Positions 9,249-16,725 of a stretch of DNA of 64,000 nt are shown here, piece after piece. A program made the position numbers and the translations under genes. This DNA comes from JAWLHJ01 sp039587535 (GTDB taxonomy: Bacteria > Gemmatimonadota > Gemmatimonadetes > Longimicrobiales > Gaopeijiaceae), in NCBI GenBank assembly GCA_039587535.1, contig JBDHIF010000010.1, forward strand, positions 28,369-92,368, read 5' to 3'. Numbering within the stretch: the first letter of the stretch is position 1; each line of letters begins with the position of its first letter. Below the pieces are notes generated by a model, which did no database searches, was not told the origin of the DNA, and saw only the letters and a list, made by a program, of their open reading frames with translations.

Positions 9249-9752
9249 TTGACCAGATCCGTGAAGGCACTCGGCCCGACAGCGATTCTCGCCGTCCTCC
9301 TCCTGTCGGGTTGCTTCCGTTACGTCCCTACGGCCCTCGACGTCACACCGCCCGGGGACGATGTACGACTGCTGGTGACCCGACAGGGGGCGACCGACCT
9401 CGCTCAGGCCACCACGATTGAAGGTGAGGTACCCACCGTCCGCGGCACGCTCCTCGAACTTGAGGGCTCGGATCTCTTATTGAGGGTCCCGGTCGGACAG
9501 CGGCGGGATGGCTTCCATACCGTCTCCCTGGACCAGACCGTCCGCATCCCGGTCAGCGAGATCCTCCAGGTCGAACGGCGCGAGCTGGACGTGACCATGA
9601 CGGGCTTCTGGGTGGCAGGCGCGGTGGGTGGCTCGGCATTCGTCATCTTCAAAATCATGGAAGCATTCGGCGAATCCGACGGCGGCGACCCGGGTGGTCC
9701 GCTGGAGAACCGTATCCCCATCCCCTTCATCTCAGTCCCGATCGGTCGCTGA
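9249..9752 (+). CDS. Small lipoprotein of unknown function
   Basis: The 167-residue predicted lipoprotein has a signal peptide ending in the lipobox LLSGC. The rest is a small beta-rich domain and a glycine-rich hydrophobic stretch (GFWVAGAVGGSAFVIF). The start is uncertain: TTG 9249 has AAGG 6 nt upstream, and GTG 9261 would give a minimal MKALGPTAILAVLLLSGC signal; no ATG is available. It lies 65 bp after the plug protein and is probably cotranscribed with it. I recognise no family. Confidence 0.65.
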   Translation: MTRSVKALGPTAILAVLLLSGCFRYVPTALDVTPPGDDVRLLVTRQGATDLAQATTIEGEVPTVRGTLLELEGSDLLLRVPVGQRRDGFHTVSLDQTVRIPVSEILQVERRELDVTMTGFWVAGAVGGSAFVIFKIMEAFGESDGGDPGGPLENRIPIPFISVPIGR

Positions 9753-9791
9753 CGCGCCGCTTGGAACCCGCGGAAAATTGCCTGGTTTTAC

Positions 9792-9821
9792 TTGACTTGT
9801 GAGGGACTGGATACCTATCCT
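9792..9821 (+). promoter_or_regulatory. Candidate sigma-70-type promoter of the SusC/SusD operon
   Basis: TTGACT (9792-9797) and TATCCT (9816-9821) are separated by 18 bp in an AT-richer patch of an otherwise GC-rich intergenic region. Transcription from here would give a leader of about 210 nt before the SusC start. The leader contains a small hairpin (CCGGG-CACG-CCCGG near 9907-9920). This is inferred from sequence match only. Confidence 0.45.
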
Positions 9822-10042
9822 CTGGGTGTCGAAAAGCCTCTGTCGTCTTTCGAAAGCTGAAGATGTTTGGAGGATCTCACCACGGTTCGGTCATACCTAG
9901 ATCTGCCGGGCACGCCCGGTGGCGTATTTTCATGTGCCATCTGGCGGTCCAGCGCAACCCGAGCTTCCACCCGCGAGCGCCTCTCGCGAGAGGTAACCGG
10001 GCGGGCTCGGGTCTTTTGTCCGCTCCAACCCAGGAGTAAGTG

Positions 10043-13000
10043 ATGCAGGTACCAAGGTTCGTAAACAGGAAGCCGGCGGGGGGGCAACGCGCCCGCCGTC
10101 GGCTCGGCTGGCTGGCGGGACTCTCGCTAGCGGCCCTCGTGGGCTTCGGCCCCGCCCAGGTGGAGGCCCAGACCGGCCAGATCGTCGGTCAGGTCACCGA
10201 CGCCGGGTCGGGAGCCCCCCTGGGCGAGGTCCAGATCTTCATTCCGACTGCCCAGGTCGGCGTTTTGTCCCGGGCGGACGGTCGTTTCATCATCCTGAAC
10301 GTGCCCGCCGGCTCCCAAGAGCTGCGCGCTGAGCGGATCGGCTACGCCGCCGCCAGTCAGCAGGTCGAGGTCGAAGCAGGCGCGTCGGTTCAGGTCACGT
10401 TCTCGCTCGAGCCGCAGGCGCTGGGCCTCGACGAGATCGTCGTGACGGGTACTGCCGGTGCCTCGCGTCGCCGCGAGGTCGGTAACTCGATCGCCCAGAT
10501 CGACATCTCGAATGTCCCGGACCGTCCGGTCAGCACCTCCGACATCCTGCAGGCTTCTCAGCCGGGGATCGAGGTGACGGGTTCCTCGGGTGAGCTGGGC
10601 CAGGGTAAGCGCATCGTCCTTCGTGGTAACTCCTCCGTCTCCATGTCCAACCAGCCGATCATCTACATCGACGGCGTGCGGATCATGAGCGGTGCCTTTC
10701 CGCAGACGGCGGGTCGTGACTACCGTGCCGGCCGTGGCGCGAACATCACCGTGAGCCCGCTCGACGCCCTCAACCCAAACGACATCGAGCGCATCGAGGT
10801 CATTAAGGGCTCGGCAGCGACGACGCTCTACGGCACGGAGGCTTCAGCCGGCGTGATCCAGGTGTTCACGAAGCGTGGCTCGGTCGGCGCGCCGGTCTGG
10901 ACCGCCGAGATCCAGCAGGGAACGGGTTGGTCGCCAGTCTTCGGTAACCCCTATCGCGGTGGAAACTGCTCCCGGGTGGCCGATTTCCCGGAGTCCGGCT
11001 TCGACTGCGCGGACTATGCGGCCTCGAACTACATGTTCGCAGAGCAGTTCATGCGTGATGGGTGGCTCGGCCTCGGTGGTGGTGACTGGTCCGACCAGGT
11101 CCGTCTGAACCTCCAGGACAATCCGGCGCCGGGCTGCACGGTCGAGCGTGGGTGCTCCGAGGCGATCGCCGACTACGTCGCCCGTGGCGGCCAGCTCTCT
11201 CCGAATCCGTACTGGCAGGATCGCGAGGGGCACGCCATGCACACGCAGAACTACTCGCTCTCCGTTCGCGGTGGCCAGCAGAACCTGCAGTATTTCGCCT
11301 CCGGCGGATACGAGAACGGTCTCGGCATCCTTCCCAACGACCAGCTCGAGAAGTGGGTGGTGCGTGGTAACTTCACCTTCTCGCCCTCGAGCGACCTGCA
11401 GCTCCAGTGGAACACGGGCTACACGAACCAGTGGCAGCAGAACACGCCCACCGGGAACAACGCCCAGGGCATCACGCTGAACACCTTCCGCCGCGAGCGG
11501 AACTACCAGAGCGACGAGGACTTCCTCCGCGTGGGCGAGGTGCTCCCGTTCGACATTCAGCAGCGCATCGAGCGTTTCACGACGGGCGGTACCATCACCT
11601 ATTCGCCGCTCACGGACCTGACGAACCGCCTGACGATCGGGTACGACTTCTCCCAGCAGGAAGCTCGTAACCTCCGTCCGTACGGCTTCAGGCAGCGTCC
11701 CCGCGGCGCGCTCCTCAACAACCAGTGGCAGAACCGTCTCCTGACGTTCGACTACGTGGGCACGTACAGCTACGACATCTCCGACGCGCTCCGCACCAAC
11801 TTCTCTTGGGGTGGTCAGGCGGTCGGTGACGAGACCCGTGAGCTCGAGGGCTGGGGTGAGGACTTCCCCGGCGCCGAGGAGCCCACGATCAGCTCCGCCT
11901 CGATCAAGATCGCCGAGGAAGATCGCCAGCGCGTTTGGAACGCAGGATTCTTCTTCCAGAACGTGCTCGACATCACCAACAAGTACTTCCTCACGCTCGG
12001 TGTGCGCGTGGACGGCAACAGCGCCTTCGGTGAGGGCTTCGGCCTCCAGGTATACCCCAAGGCCAGCCTGAGCTGGGTGCTGTCTGACGAGGATTTCTGG
12101 CCCGAAGGGTTCGGCCAGATCAAGCTCCGTGCAGCGTACGGTCAGTCCGGCCGTGCGCCGGGCGCGTTCGACGCGGTTCGGACGTGGGAGCCGGCCGGTT
12201 ACGGTGGCTCACCGGCGTTTGTGCCCGAGAACGTGGGTAACCCGGACCTCGGTCCCGAGGTGACGTCGGAGTTCGAGTTCGGCTTCGACGGCTCGTGGCT
12301 CAACGACCGCATCAGCGGCCAGTTCACGTACTTCAACCAGACCACGACCGACGCGCTGATGGACGTCACGCAGCCGCCGTCGACCGGGTTCACGCAGTCG
12401 CAGCTCGAAAACGTCGGTGAGCTGAACAACTACGGTATCGAGATCGGAACGAACTTCGGGATCATCGAGACGGCCGACTACGGCTGGGATGTCGGGGTGA
12501 ACTTCACGTACAACAAGTCGAAGGTCGTCGACCTCGGTGGCGCCGCACCGTTCTCAGCCCTCAGCGGCTGGATCGAGGAAGGTCAGCCCGTGCCGGTGGA
12601 GCGTTCGGACACGGTCACCTTCAAGCAGACCCTCACGACGGCCGCCCAGGGCGTGCCGAACTGCTCGGACAGCACGCCGGCAGGAACCCCCTGCTTGGAC
12701 AACGACGTCTTCGTCGGGCCGCAGCTGCCGACGCACAACATCAGCCTCAACACGCGGGTCCGTCTTCCGTACGGCATTACGCTGGCGGCGACCGGTGAGT
12801 ACCGCGGCGGTAACGTTATGGCTGTGAACCCGATCGCGATCGGGCGCTCGGTCCGTTCGCCGATCTGCAACCCGTTCTACACGGATGCGGATGCCGGAAT
12901 CGCGCTCCAGGACCAGCTTCCCGCGGTCTGGAGGGCCCGCTGCACGCCGTCCCTGGCGGACGACTACTGGTGGGACGCGGACTACTTCAAGCTCCGCAGC

Positions 13001-13219
13001 GTCTCCGCGACGGTTCCGATGGACTTTGCGTTCCCGGATCGCGTGAGTGCCTCGACGCTCACGATCTCGTTGAACAACTCGTACCTCTGGACCCGTGAGA
13101 TCCCTTGGATGGATCCTGAGGTCCTCGGAAACCAGGGTGCGAACTCGACCGGTATCGGGGCGACGGAGCGTACGGTCGCACCGACGACTGTGCGTTTCGC
13201 TCTCCGGATCACGTTCTAA
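10043..13219 (+). CDS. SusC/RagA-family TonB-dependent outer-membrane receptor
   Basis: This outer-membrane transporter imports a large substrate, often a glycan or peptide, using TonB energy and a SusD lid. The 1058 residues comprise a signal peptide (cleavage after VEAQ), a CarboxypepD_reg domain (about 42-115), a TonB-box-like DEIVVTG, a plug (about 145-280; IIYIDGVRIMSG) and a long beta-barrel ending in the outer-membrane-type FALRITF with terminal phenylalanine. ATG 10043 has AGGAG 6 nt upstream and is preferred over GTG 10040. The SusD partner starts 11 bp downstream. No glycosidase or peptidase is linked on this side, so the substrate is unknown. Confidence 0.94.
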   Translation: MQVPRFVNRKPAGGQRARRRLGWLAGLSLAALVGFGPAQVEAQTGQIVGQVTDAGSGAPLGEVQIFIPTAQVGVLSRADGRFIILNVPAGSQELRAERIGYAAASQQVEVEAGASVQVTFSLEPQALGLDEIVVTGTAGASRRREVGNSIAQIDISNVPDRPVSTSDILQASQPGIEVTGSSGELGQGKRIVLRGNSSVSMSNQPIIYIDGVRIMSGAFPQTAGRDYRAGRGANITVSPLDALNPNDIERIEVIKGSAATTLYGTEASAGVIQVFTKRGSVGAPVWTAEIQQGTGWSPVFGNPYRGGNCSRVADFPESGFDCADYAASNYMFAEQFMRDGWLGLGGGDWSDQVRLNLQDNPAPGCTVERGCSEAIADYVARGGQLSPNPYWQDREGHAMHTQNYSLSVRGGQQNLQYFASGGYENGLGILPNDQLEKWVVRGNFTFSPSSDLQLQWNTGYTNQWQQNTPTGNNAQGITLNTFRRERNYQSDEDFLRVGEVLPFDIQQRIERFTTGGTITYSPLTDLTNRLTIGYDFSQQEARNLRPYGFRQRPRGALLNNQWQNRLLTFDYVGTYSYDISDALRTNFSWGGQAVGDETRELEGWGEDFPGAEEPTISSASIKIAEEDRQRVWNAGFFFQNVLDITNKYFLTLGVRVDGNSAFGEGFGLQVYPKASLSWVLSDEDFWPEGFGQIKLRAAYGQSGRAPGAFDAVRTWEPAGYGGSPAFVPENVGNPDLGPEVTSEFEFGFDGSWLNDRISGQFTYFNQTTTDALMDVTQPPSTGFTQSQLENVGELNNYGIEIGTNFGIIETADYGWDVGVNFTYNKSKVVDLGGAAPFSALSGWIEEGQPVPVERSDTVTFKQTLTTAAQGVPNCSDSTPAGTPCLDNDVFVGPQLPTHNISLNTRVRLPYGITLAATGEYRGGNVMAVNPIAIGRSVRSPICNPFYTDADAGIALQDQLPAVWRARCTPSLADDYWWDADYFKLRSVSATVPMDFAFPDRVSASTLTISLNNSYLWTREIPWMDPEVLGNQGANSTGIGATERTVAPTTVRFALRITF

Positions 13220-13230
13220 GAGGACGACTC

Positions 13231-14655
13231 ATGAGATTTTTCCAAATGAACAAGACACTTCGCACGATCTGTACGATCGCCGCTGGTGTCGCCCTTACCG
13301 GGTGCGACGTAACCAACCCCGGTCCGGTGCAGCAGGAGTTCCTGTCTGCAGCGTCGTCCCACGAGGCGCTCGTGACCGGAGCTGGTCGTAGGCTGGCCGA
13401 GGGCCTCAACAGCATCTCCTACACGTCGGCATTGATCAGCCGTCAGATCTACCCGGGTGGAACCACCGGGTCCCTGGGCCACTCGCCGCTGGAACAGGGT
13501 GGTCACCTCGTCCCGGGTGGAGACCCGGGCCAGGGGTCGTTCTATAACGACATGATCCAGGCGCGTTTCATCGCCGAGTCGGCGATCGACATCCTGACGA
13601 CGTCGGAAGATCCGGTCGACCCGGATGTTCTTGCTCTCGGGTATCTGTACGCCGGATTCTCCTATCGCGTCATCGCGGAGACCTGGTGTGAGACGGTGTT
13701 CTCCGAGGAGGAGCTCGGTGGACTCGAGTCGAGCACGGCGCGGCTGAACACGGCGGAGGGCTTCTTCACCACCGCGATCAACACCGCGGCGGACCCCGAT
13801 CTGCGGATGGCCGGGTATGCCGGGCGCGCGCAGATCAAGGTGTGGAGGGGTGACTGGGCCGGTGCGGCGGCCGATGCCGGTCAGATCACGGACAACATGT
13901 GGTCCTTCAGCATCAACATGGACGACATCGATCCCGAGACGCGGAACCAGCTTTACTACGCGAACGAGGGCGTCCCGTATTTCGCCTACTCCATGCTGTT
14001 CACGTTCTACGGCGGAAACACGGACGGATGGGGCGACCCGGTGATCGACGGGATTCTGCCGGTCAGCACGAGCGAGTCCAAGACGGGGATTCCGTCCGCC
14101 CCGAGCTACTCGCTTGATTCGGGTGACCCGCGCGTTCCGGTCATTGCGACGGGCCAGGACTACGCCAACTTCGCGGTTCAGGGATTCGGTCAGGTTCCGT
14201 ACCTGAATCAGGACAAGTATCTCAACGGTGACGCCGACATCGAGCTGGCGTCCGGTGCCGAGATGCGTCTGATCGAGGCGGAGGCCGCAATCCAGGGTGG
14301 TGACGGTCCCGCCGGGCTAGCCATCATCGCCGACCTCCGGACGAGCTATGGCCTCTCCGGAGACATCAACGCCGACTTCCCCGGTGCCGCGGCCAACGCG
14401 GTGCAGGCGCTCATGCGCGAGCGCGGCCTCGAGAACTGGGGCGAAGGCCGCCACTGGGGAGACCAGCGCCGTTGGGGGCTCGACCCCAGCGGACCGATCG
14501 GAAGTCAGAACTGGAGCGCGGACGTGATGGCCACGCTACCCGACTTCGAGTCGACGAGCACCCTGTTCGAGAACCCAGTCTACCCGCGCTCCGTCTGCGC
14601 CGACGTTCCGGACAGCGAGCGTAACTCGAACCCGAACGTTCCTGCCTCCGGATGA
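13231..14655 (+). CDS. RagB/SusD-family surface lipoprotein
   Basis: This is the substrate-binding lid of the SusC channel. The 474-residue protein starts MRFFQMNKTLRT and has a lipobox at LTGCD. It has the helical TPR-like core of SusD proteins and the C-terminal LMRERGLENWGEGRHWGDQRRW signature typical of the family. AGAGGA precedes the ATG at good spacing. It is the last gene of the operon and is followed by a strong terminator. The tail CADVPDSERNSNPNVP recurs in the decayed copy just downstream. Confidence 0.93.
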   Translation: MRFFQMNKTLRTICTIAAGVALTGCDVTNPGPVQQEFLSAASSHEALVTGAGRRLAEGLNSISYTSALISRQIYPGGTTGSLGHSPLEQGGHLVPGGDPGQGSFYNDMIQARFIAESAIDILTTSEDPVDPDVLALGYLYAGFSYRVIAETWCETVFSEEELGGLESSTARLNTAEGFFTTAINTAADPDLRMAGYAGRAQIKVWRGDWAGAAADAGQITDNMWSFSINMDDIDPETRNQLYYANEGVPYFAYSMLFTFYGGNTDGWGDPVIDGILPVSTSESKTGIPSAPSYSLDSGDPRVPVIATGQDYANFAVQGFGQVPYLNQDKYLNGDADIELASGAEMRLIEAEAAIQGGDGPAGLAIIADLRTSYGLSGDINADFPGAAANAVQALMRERGLENWGEGRHWGDQRRWGLDPSGPIGSQNWSADVMATLPDFESTSTLFENPVYPRSVCADVPDSERNSNPNVPASG

Positions 14656-14676
14656 TCTTGATCCGGTAGCGGTTGT

Positions 14677-14706
14677 CCTACCCGCGGAGCCAGCTCCGCG
14701 GGTAGG
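14677..14706 (+). other. Perfect 13-bp inverted repeat after the SusD gene
   Basis: CCTACCCGCGGAG (14677-14689), loop CCAG, then its exact complement (14694-14706). No T-run follows. It sits 15 bp before the true terminator and may protect the mRNA 3' end or assist termination. Confidence 0.7.
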
Positions 14707-14720
14707 CGGTTCGGTCGGTT

Positions 14721-14761
14721 CGGCCGTCGAAGCCTCGTGCTTCGGCGGCCGAACTTTTTTT
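14721..14761 (+). terminator. Rho-independent terminator of the SusC/SusD operon
   Basis: A 13-bp stem (14721-14733 with 14739-14751, one G-U pair) with a 5-nt loop is followed by GAAC and seven T residues (14755-14761). It lies about 65 bp after the SusD stop. Confidence 0.85.
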
Positions 14762-14791
14762 CGCGGTGACCGGCCAGTCGGTGACGGGTAG

Positions 14792-15061
14792 GAAGCCGTC
14801 TGGAATGCACGTCTCAGGAGTCCTTGGCTCCGAGCCAGGCTGCGCGATCGTGGCATTGAGCCGTGGGGATCGGGCCGCCGCTCGGGTGACATGCGGCGTT
14901 GGTCGGCCACGGGTGCAGGTCAGGGCCTAGGCGGCGACATGCGCCTGGCAGACTTCAACGTCACGGCCACTCCGTTCGCGGCCACTCCGTCGGGCTGCGC
15001 GGACGTTCCGGACGACGAGCGTGACTCCAATCCGAACGTGCCGTCAGCAGCAGGAGGCTGA
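14792..15061 (+). pseudogene. Remnant of a second SusD/RagB gene (C-terminal end only)
   Basis: An open frame from 14792 to the TGA at 15059-15061 encodes about 89 residues without a convincing start. From about 14837 it reads LRDRGIEPWGSGRRSGDMRRW, closely matching LMRERGLENWGEGRHWGDQRRW of the intact SusD. It ends CADVPDDERDSNPNVPSAAGG against CADVPDSERNSNPNVPASG in the intact protein. About 400 residues of the family, including signal peptide and lipobox, are missing. A stop (TAG 14789) precedes the frame and a terminator follows it. It is best read as what remains of a duplicated or older SusD gene after internal deletion. Confidence 0.8.
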
Positions 15062-15105
15062 TGACGCCGGAGTGTTAACGGGATCCTGAGAAGTCCCCGC
15101 GCGCG

Positions 15106-15150
15106 AAGGCGGCCACCGGGGCGAGAGCTCCGGTGGCCGTCTTCTTTTCT
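15106..15150 (+). terminator. Terminator behind the SusD remnant
   Basis: Stem AAGGCGGCCACCGG (15106-15119) pairs with CCGGTGGCCGTCTT (15130-15143) with G-U pairs, followed by a T-rich tail (TCTTTTCT). It keeps the same gene-to-terminator spacing style as the intact SusD gene. No gene is visible between it and 15422. Confidence 0.7.
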
Positions 15151-15421
15151 CGTAGGACCAGCTGGTTACCTGATCGCGCTGCCGGTTACCCTTCGGCCCT
15201 ACCCGGGGCGCAGCCCGGACACCTTGGGACGTGAGACCCCTTCGGCCCGCCTTGCTGCTCGGTGTGATCATGAACTACGCGGACGCCACCGCGGATTCCC
15301 CGCACGTCACCGCGCCGCCGGGCGGCAGCGGACCCGGTCGAGACTCTACCGTTGCCGCTCCGGGGGCGTTATTCATTCGCGGATGGTTCTCTTCCACCCA
15401 CCGTAGCCCGCGCGACCGACC

Positions 15422-15793
15422 ATGATTAGACCTGTTGCCCTTACGGCTCTCCTTCTGGCCGCATCTACCGCCGCGTGTCTCGACGATTCCATCACCGGGA
15501 CGCGCCCGCTCACATTCACGCTGGAAGCCAGCCCGTCGACGGCCATCGTGGGCGACTCTTTGGACTTCACCTACCAAGCCACGGGCACCAGCATCGGCGG
15601 AGTCATCCTAGACTACGGCGACGGCGTCGCCGACACTGTGCTGGCCGAGACGTTCAACGAGGTGGAACGCGCCGGAACGCTGCGGTACGCCTATACGGTA
15701 GCAGGGACGTTCGAAGTCGTCGGCCGGGTGGTGACCAGCATCGGCACACGCGCTGACACCGTTCAGGTGGAGATCACAGACGGCAGCGAATGA
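15422..15793 (+). CDS. Small lipoprotein with PKD-like domain
   Basis: The 123-residue predicted lipoprotein has a signal peptide ending TAAC (cleavage before C19). The mature part is a single Ig/PKD-like beta-sandwich containing the family-like VILDYGDG and YAYTVAGTFEVVGRVV motifs. PKD folds usually mediate protein or carbohydrate contacts at the surface. It stands alone after the SusD remnant, with about 270 bp of apparently non-coding DNA before it. No catalytic residues are seen. Confidence 0.7.
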   Translation: MIRPVALTALLLAASTAACLDDSITGTRPLTFTLEASPSTAIVGDSLDFTYQATGTSIGGVILDYGDGVADTVLAETFNEVERAGTLRYAYTVAGTFEVVGRVVTSIGTRADTVQVEITDGSE

Positions 15794-15880
15794 CCCGAGC
15801 CGGCACCGTCGGGCCGACCCGGGCCCGGAAGCGCCACACCATCACCCCAGAGGAGATTGTCCGCCAGAATCAGCGGGGTC

Positions 15881-16543
15881 TCAGCCTTCCATGCCCTCGC
15901 CGCGCTTCATGAGGGCCATGTGCCGCTCGGCCTGAGCCAGGCCGCCTTCCTCTCTCTGCCAGCCAATACGGCCGTCGCCATTGGCGTCGTGCCCGTCGAC
16001 CATTGCGTCCAGCGCCCCGCTGAGCTCATTCAGCAACTCGGCAGCCTCCTCCGCTGAGCCGGAGGCCATGATGGCTTCCGCAAGCTCCGCGGCCCGTTCG
16101 GCGCGATCGACCGCACCGGTGGCGGCTGCGGACACGTGGGCGGCGTGTGTGAAGACGTTCTCGGAGGCGGATTCATCTGCACCCGCCATATCGATGTGCT
16201 GGGAGATTCCCGACGCGGCTCTCACCACCCCGTACCCCGCGCCCGGACCCCCATCGATCCGCGACGGGTCGATGGCGTGCAGGACGTGCCCCGCGTGGCG
16301 CTGCACCGAGCTGAGATCAGAGGGATTGCGGAGCGCGAACTCCGCGTGCTGACGGGCTACCGCAGCCTCGGCCAGGGCCATAGGCAACAGGCCCTGTCCT
16401 TCCGGGGTGTTGGAGAACCCGTCCGCCACGTGACCCATGTGCCGGTGGGCGGCCGACTCCTGTGCCGTGAGTGGGGCAGCTGCCGCCACCAGTGCGACGC
16501 TCACCCCTGCCAAGAATCGAACGCGCTTCGAGACCTTGTTCAT
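15881..16543 (-). CDS. Exported protein with EF-hand-like calcium loop
   Basis: The 220-residue product has a Sec signal peptide (cleavage after PLTAQ). The mature protein is alanine-rich and helical with scattered histidines (HRHMGHV). Near the C-terminus DGHDANGDGRIGW fits an EF-hand/dockerin-like calcium loop (D-x-N-x-D-x-R-I). ATG 16543 has GGAGG about 7 nt upstream and is chosen over the longer frame at 16558. It follows the ankyrin gene of cassette 1 on the same strand but is separated from it by a strong hairpin. No family recognised. Confidence 0.7.
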   Translation of the reverse strand: MNKVSKRVRFLAGVSVALVAAAAPLTAQESAAHRHMGHVADGFSNTPEGQGLLPMALAEAAVARQHAEFALRNPSDLSSVQRHAGHVLHAIDPSRIDGGPGAGYGVVRAASGISQHIDMAGADESASENVFTHAAHVSAAATGAVDRAERAAELAEAIMASGSAEEAAELLNELSGALDAMVDGHDANGDGRIGWQREEGGLAQAERHMALMKRGEGMEG

Positions 16544-16657
16544 CAGACGCCTCCTCATCGCTCAGAACTGCGTTTTTCCGTCCTACCGGATCGACACCGT
16601 ACGTGGGAGGGCACCCCACCCGCAAGGCATGCGCCCTATCGGATACGGGATACGCGA

Positions 16658-16692
16658 AGAGGGCCCGGGCGTACGAGACGCCCGGGCCCTCT
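16658..16692 (-). terminator. Strong hairpin, probable terminator of cassette 1
   Basis: A perfect 15-bp GC-rich stem (16658-16672 with 16678-16692) with a 5-nt loop lies 34 bp beyond the ankyrin stop. The leftward strand continues TCGCGTATCC, so the U-tract is poor. The strength of the stem still argues for termination or 3'-end protection. Confidence 0.55.
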
Positions 16693-16725
16693 GGAGGAAC
16701 AGCGAAGTCTAGCGACTTATCCCAT

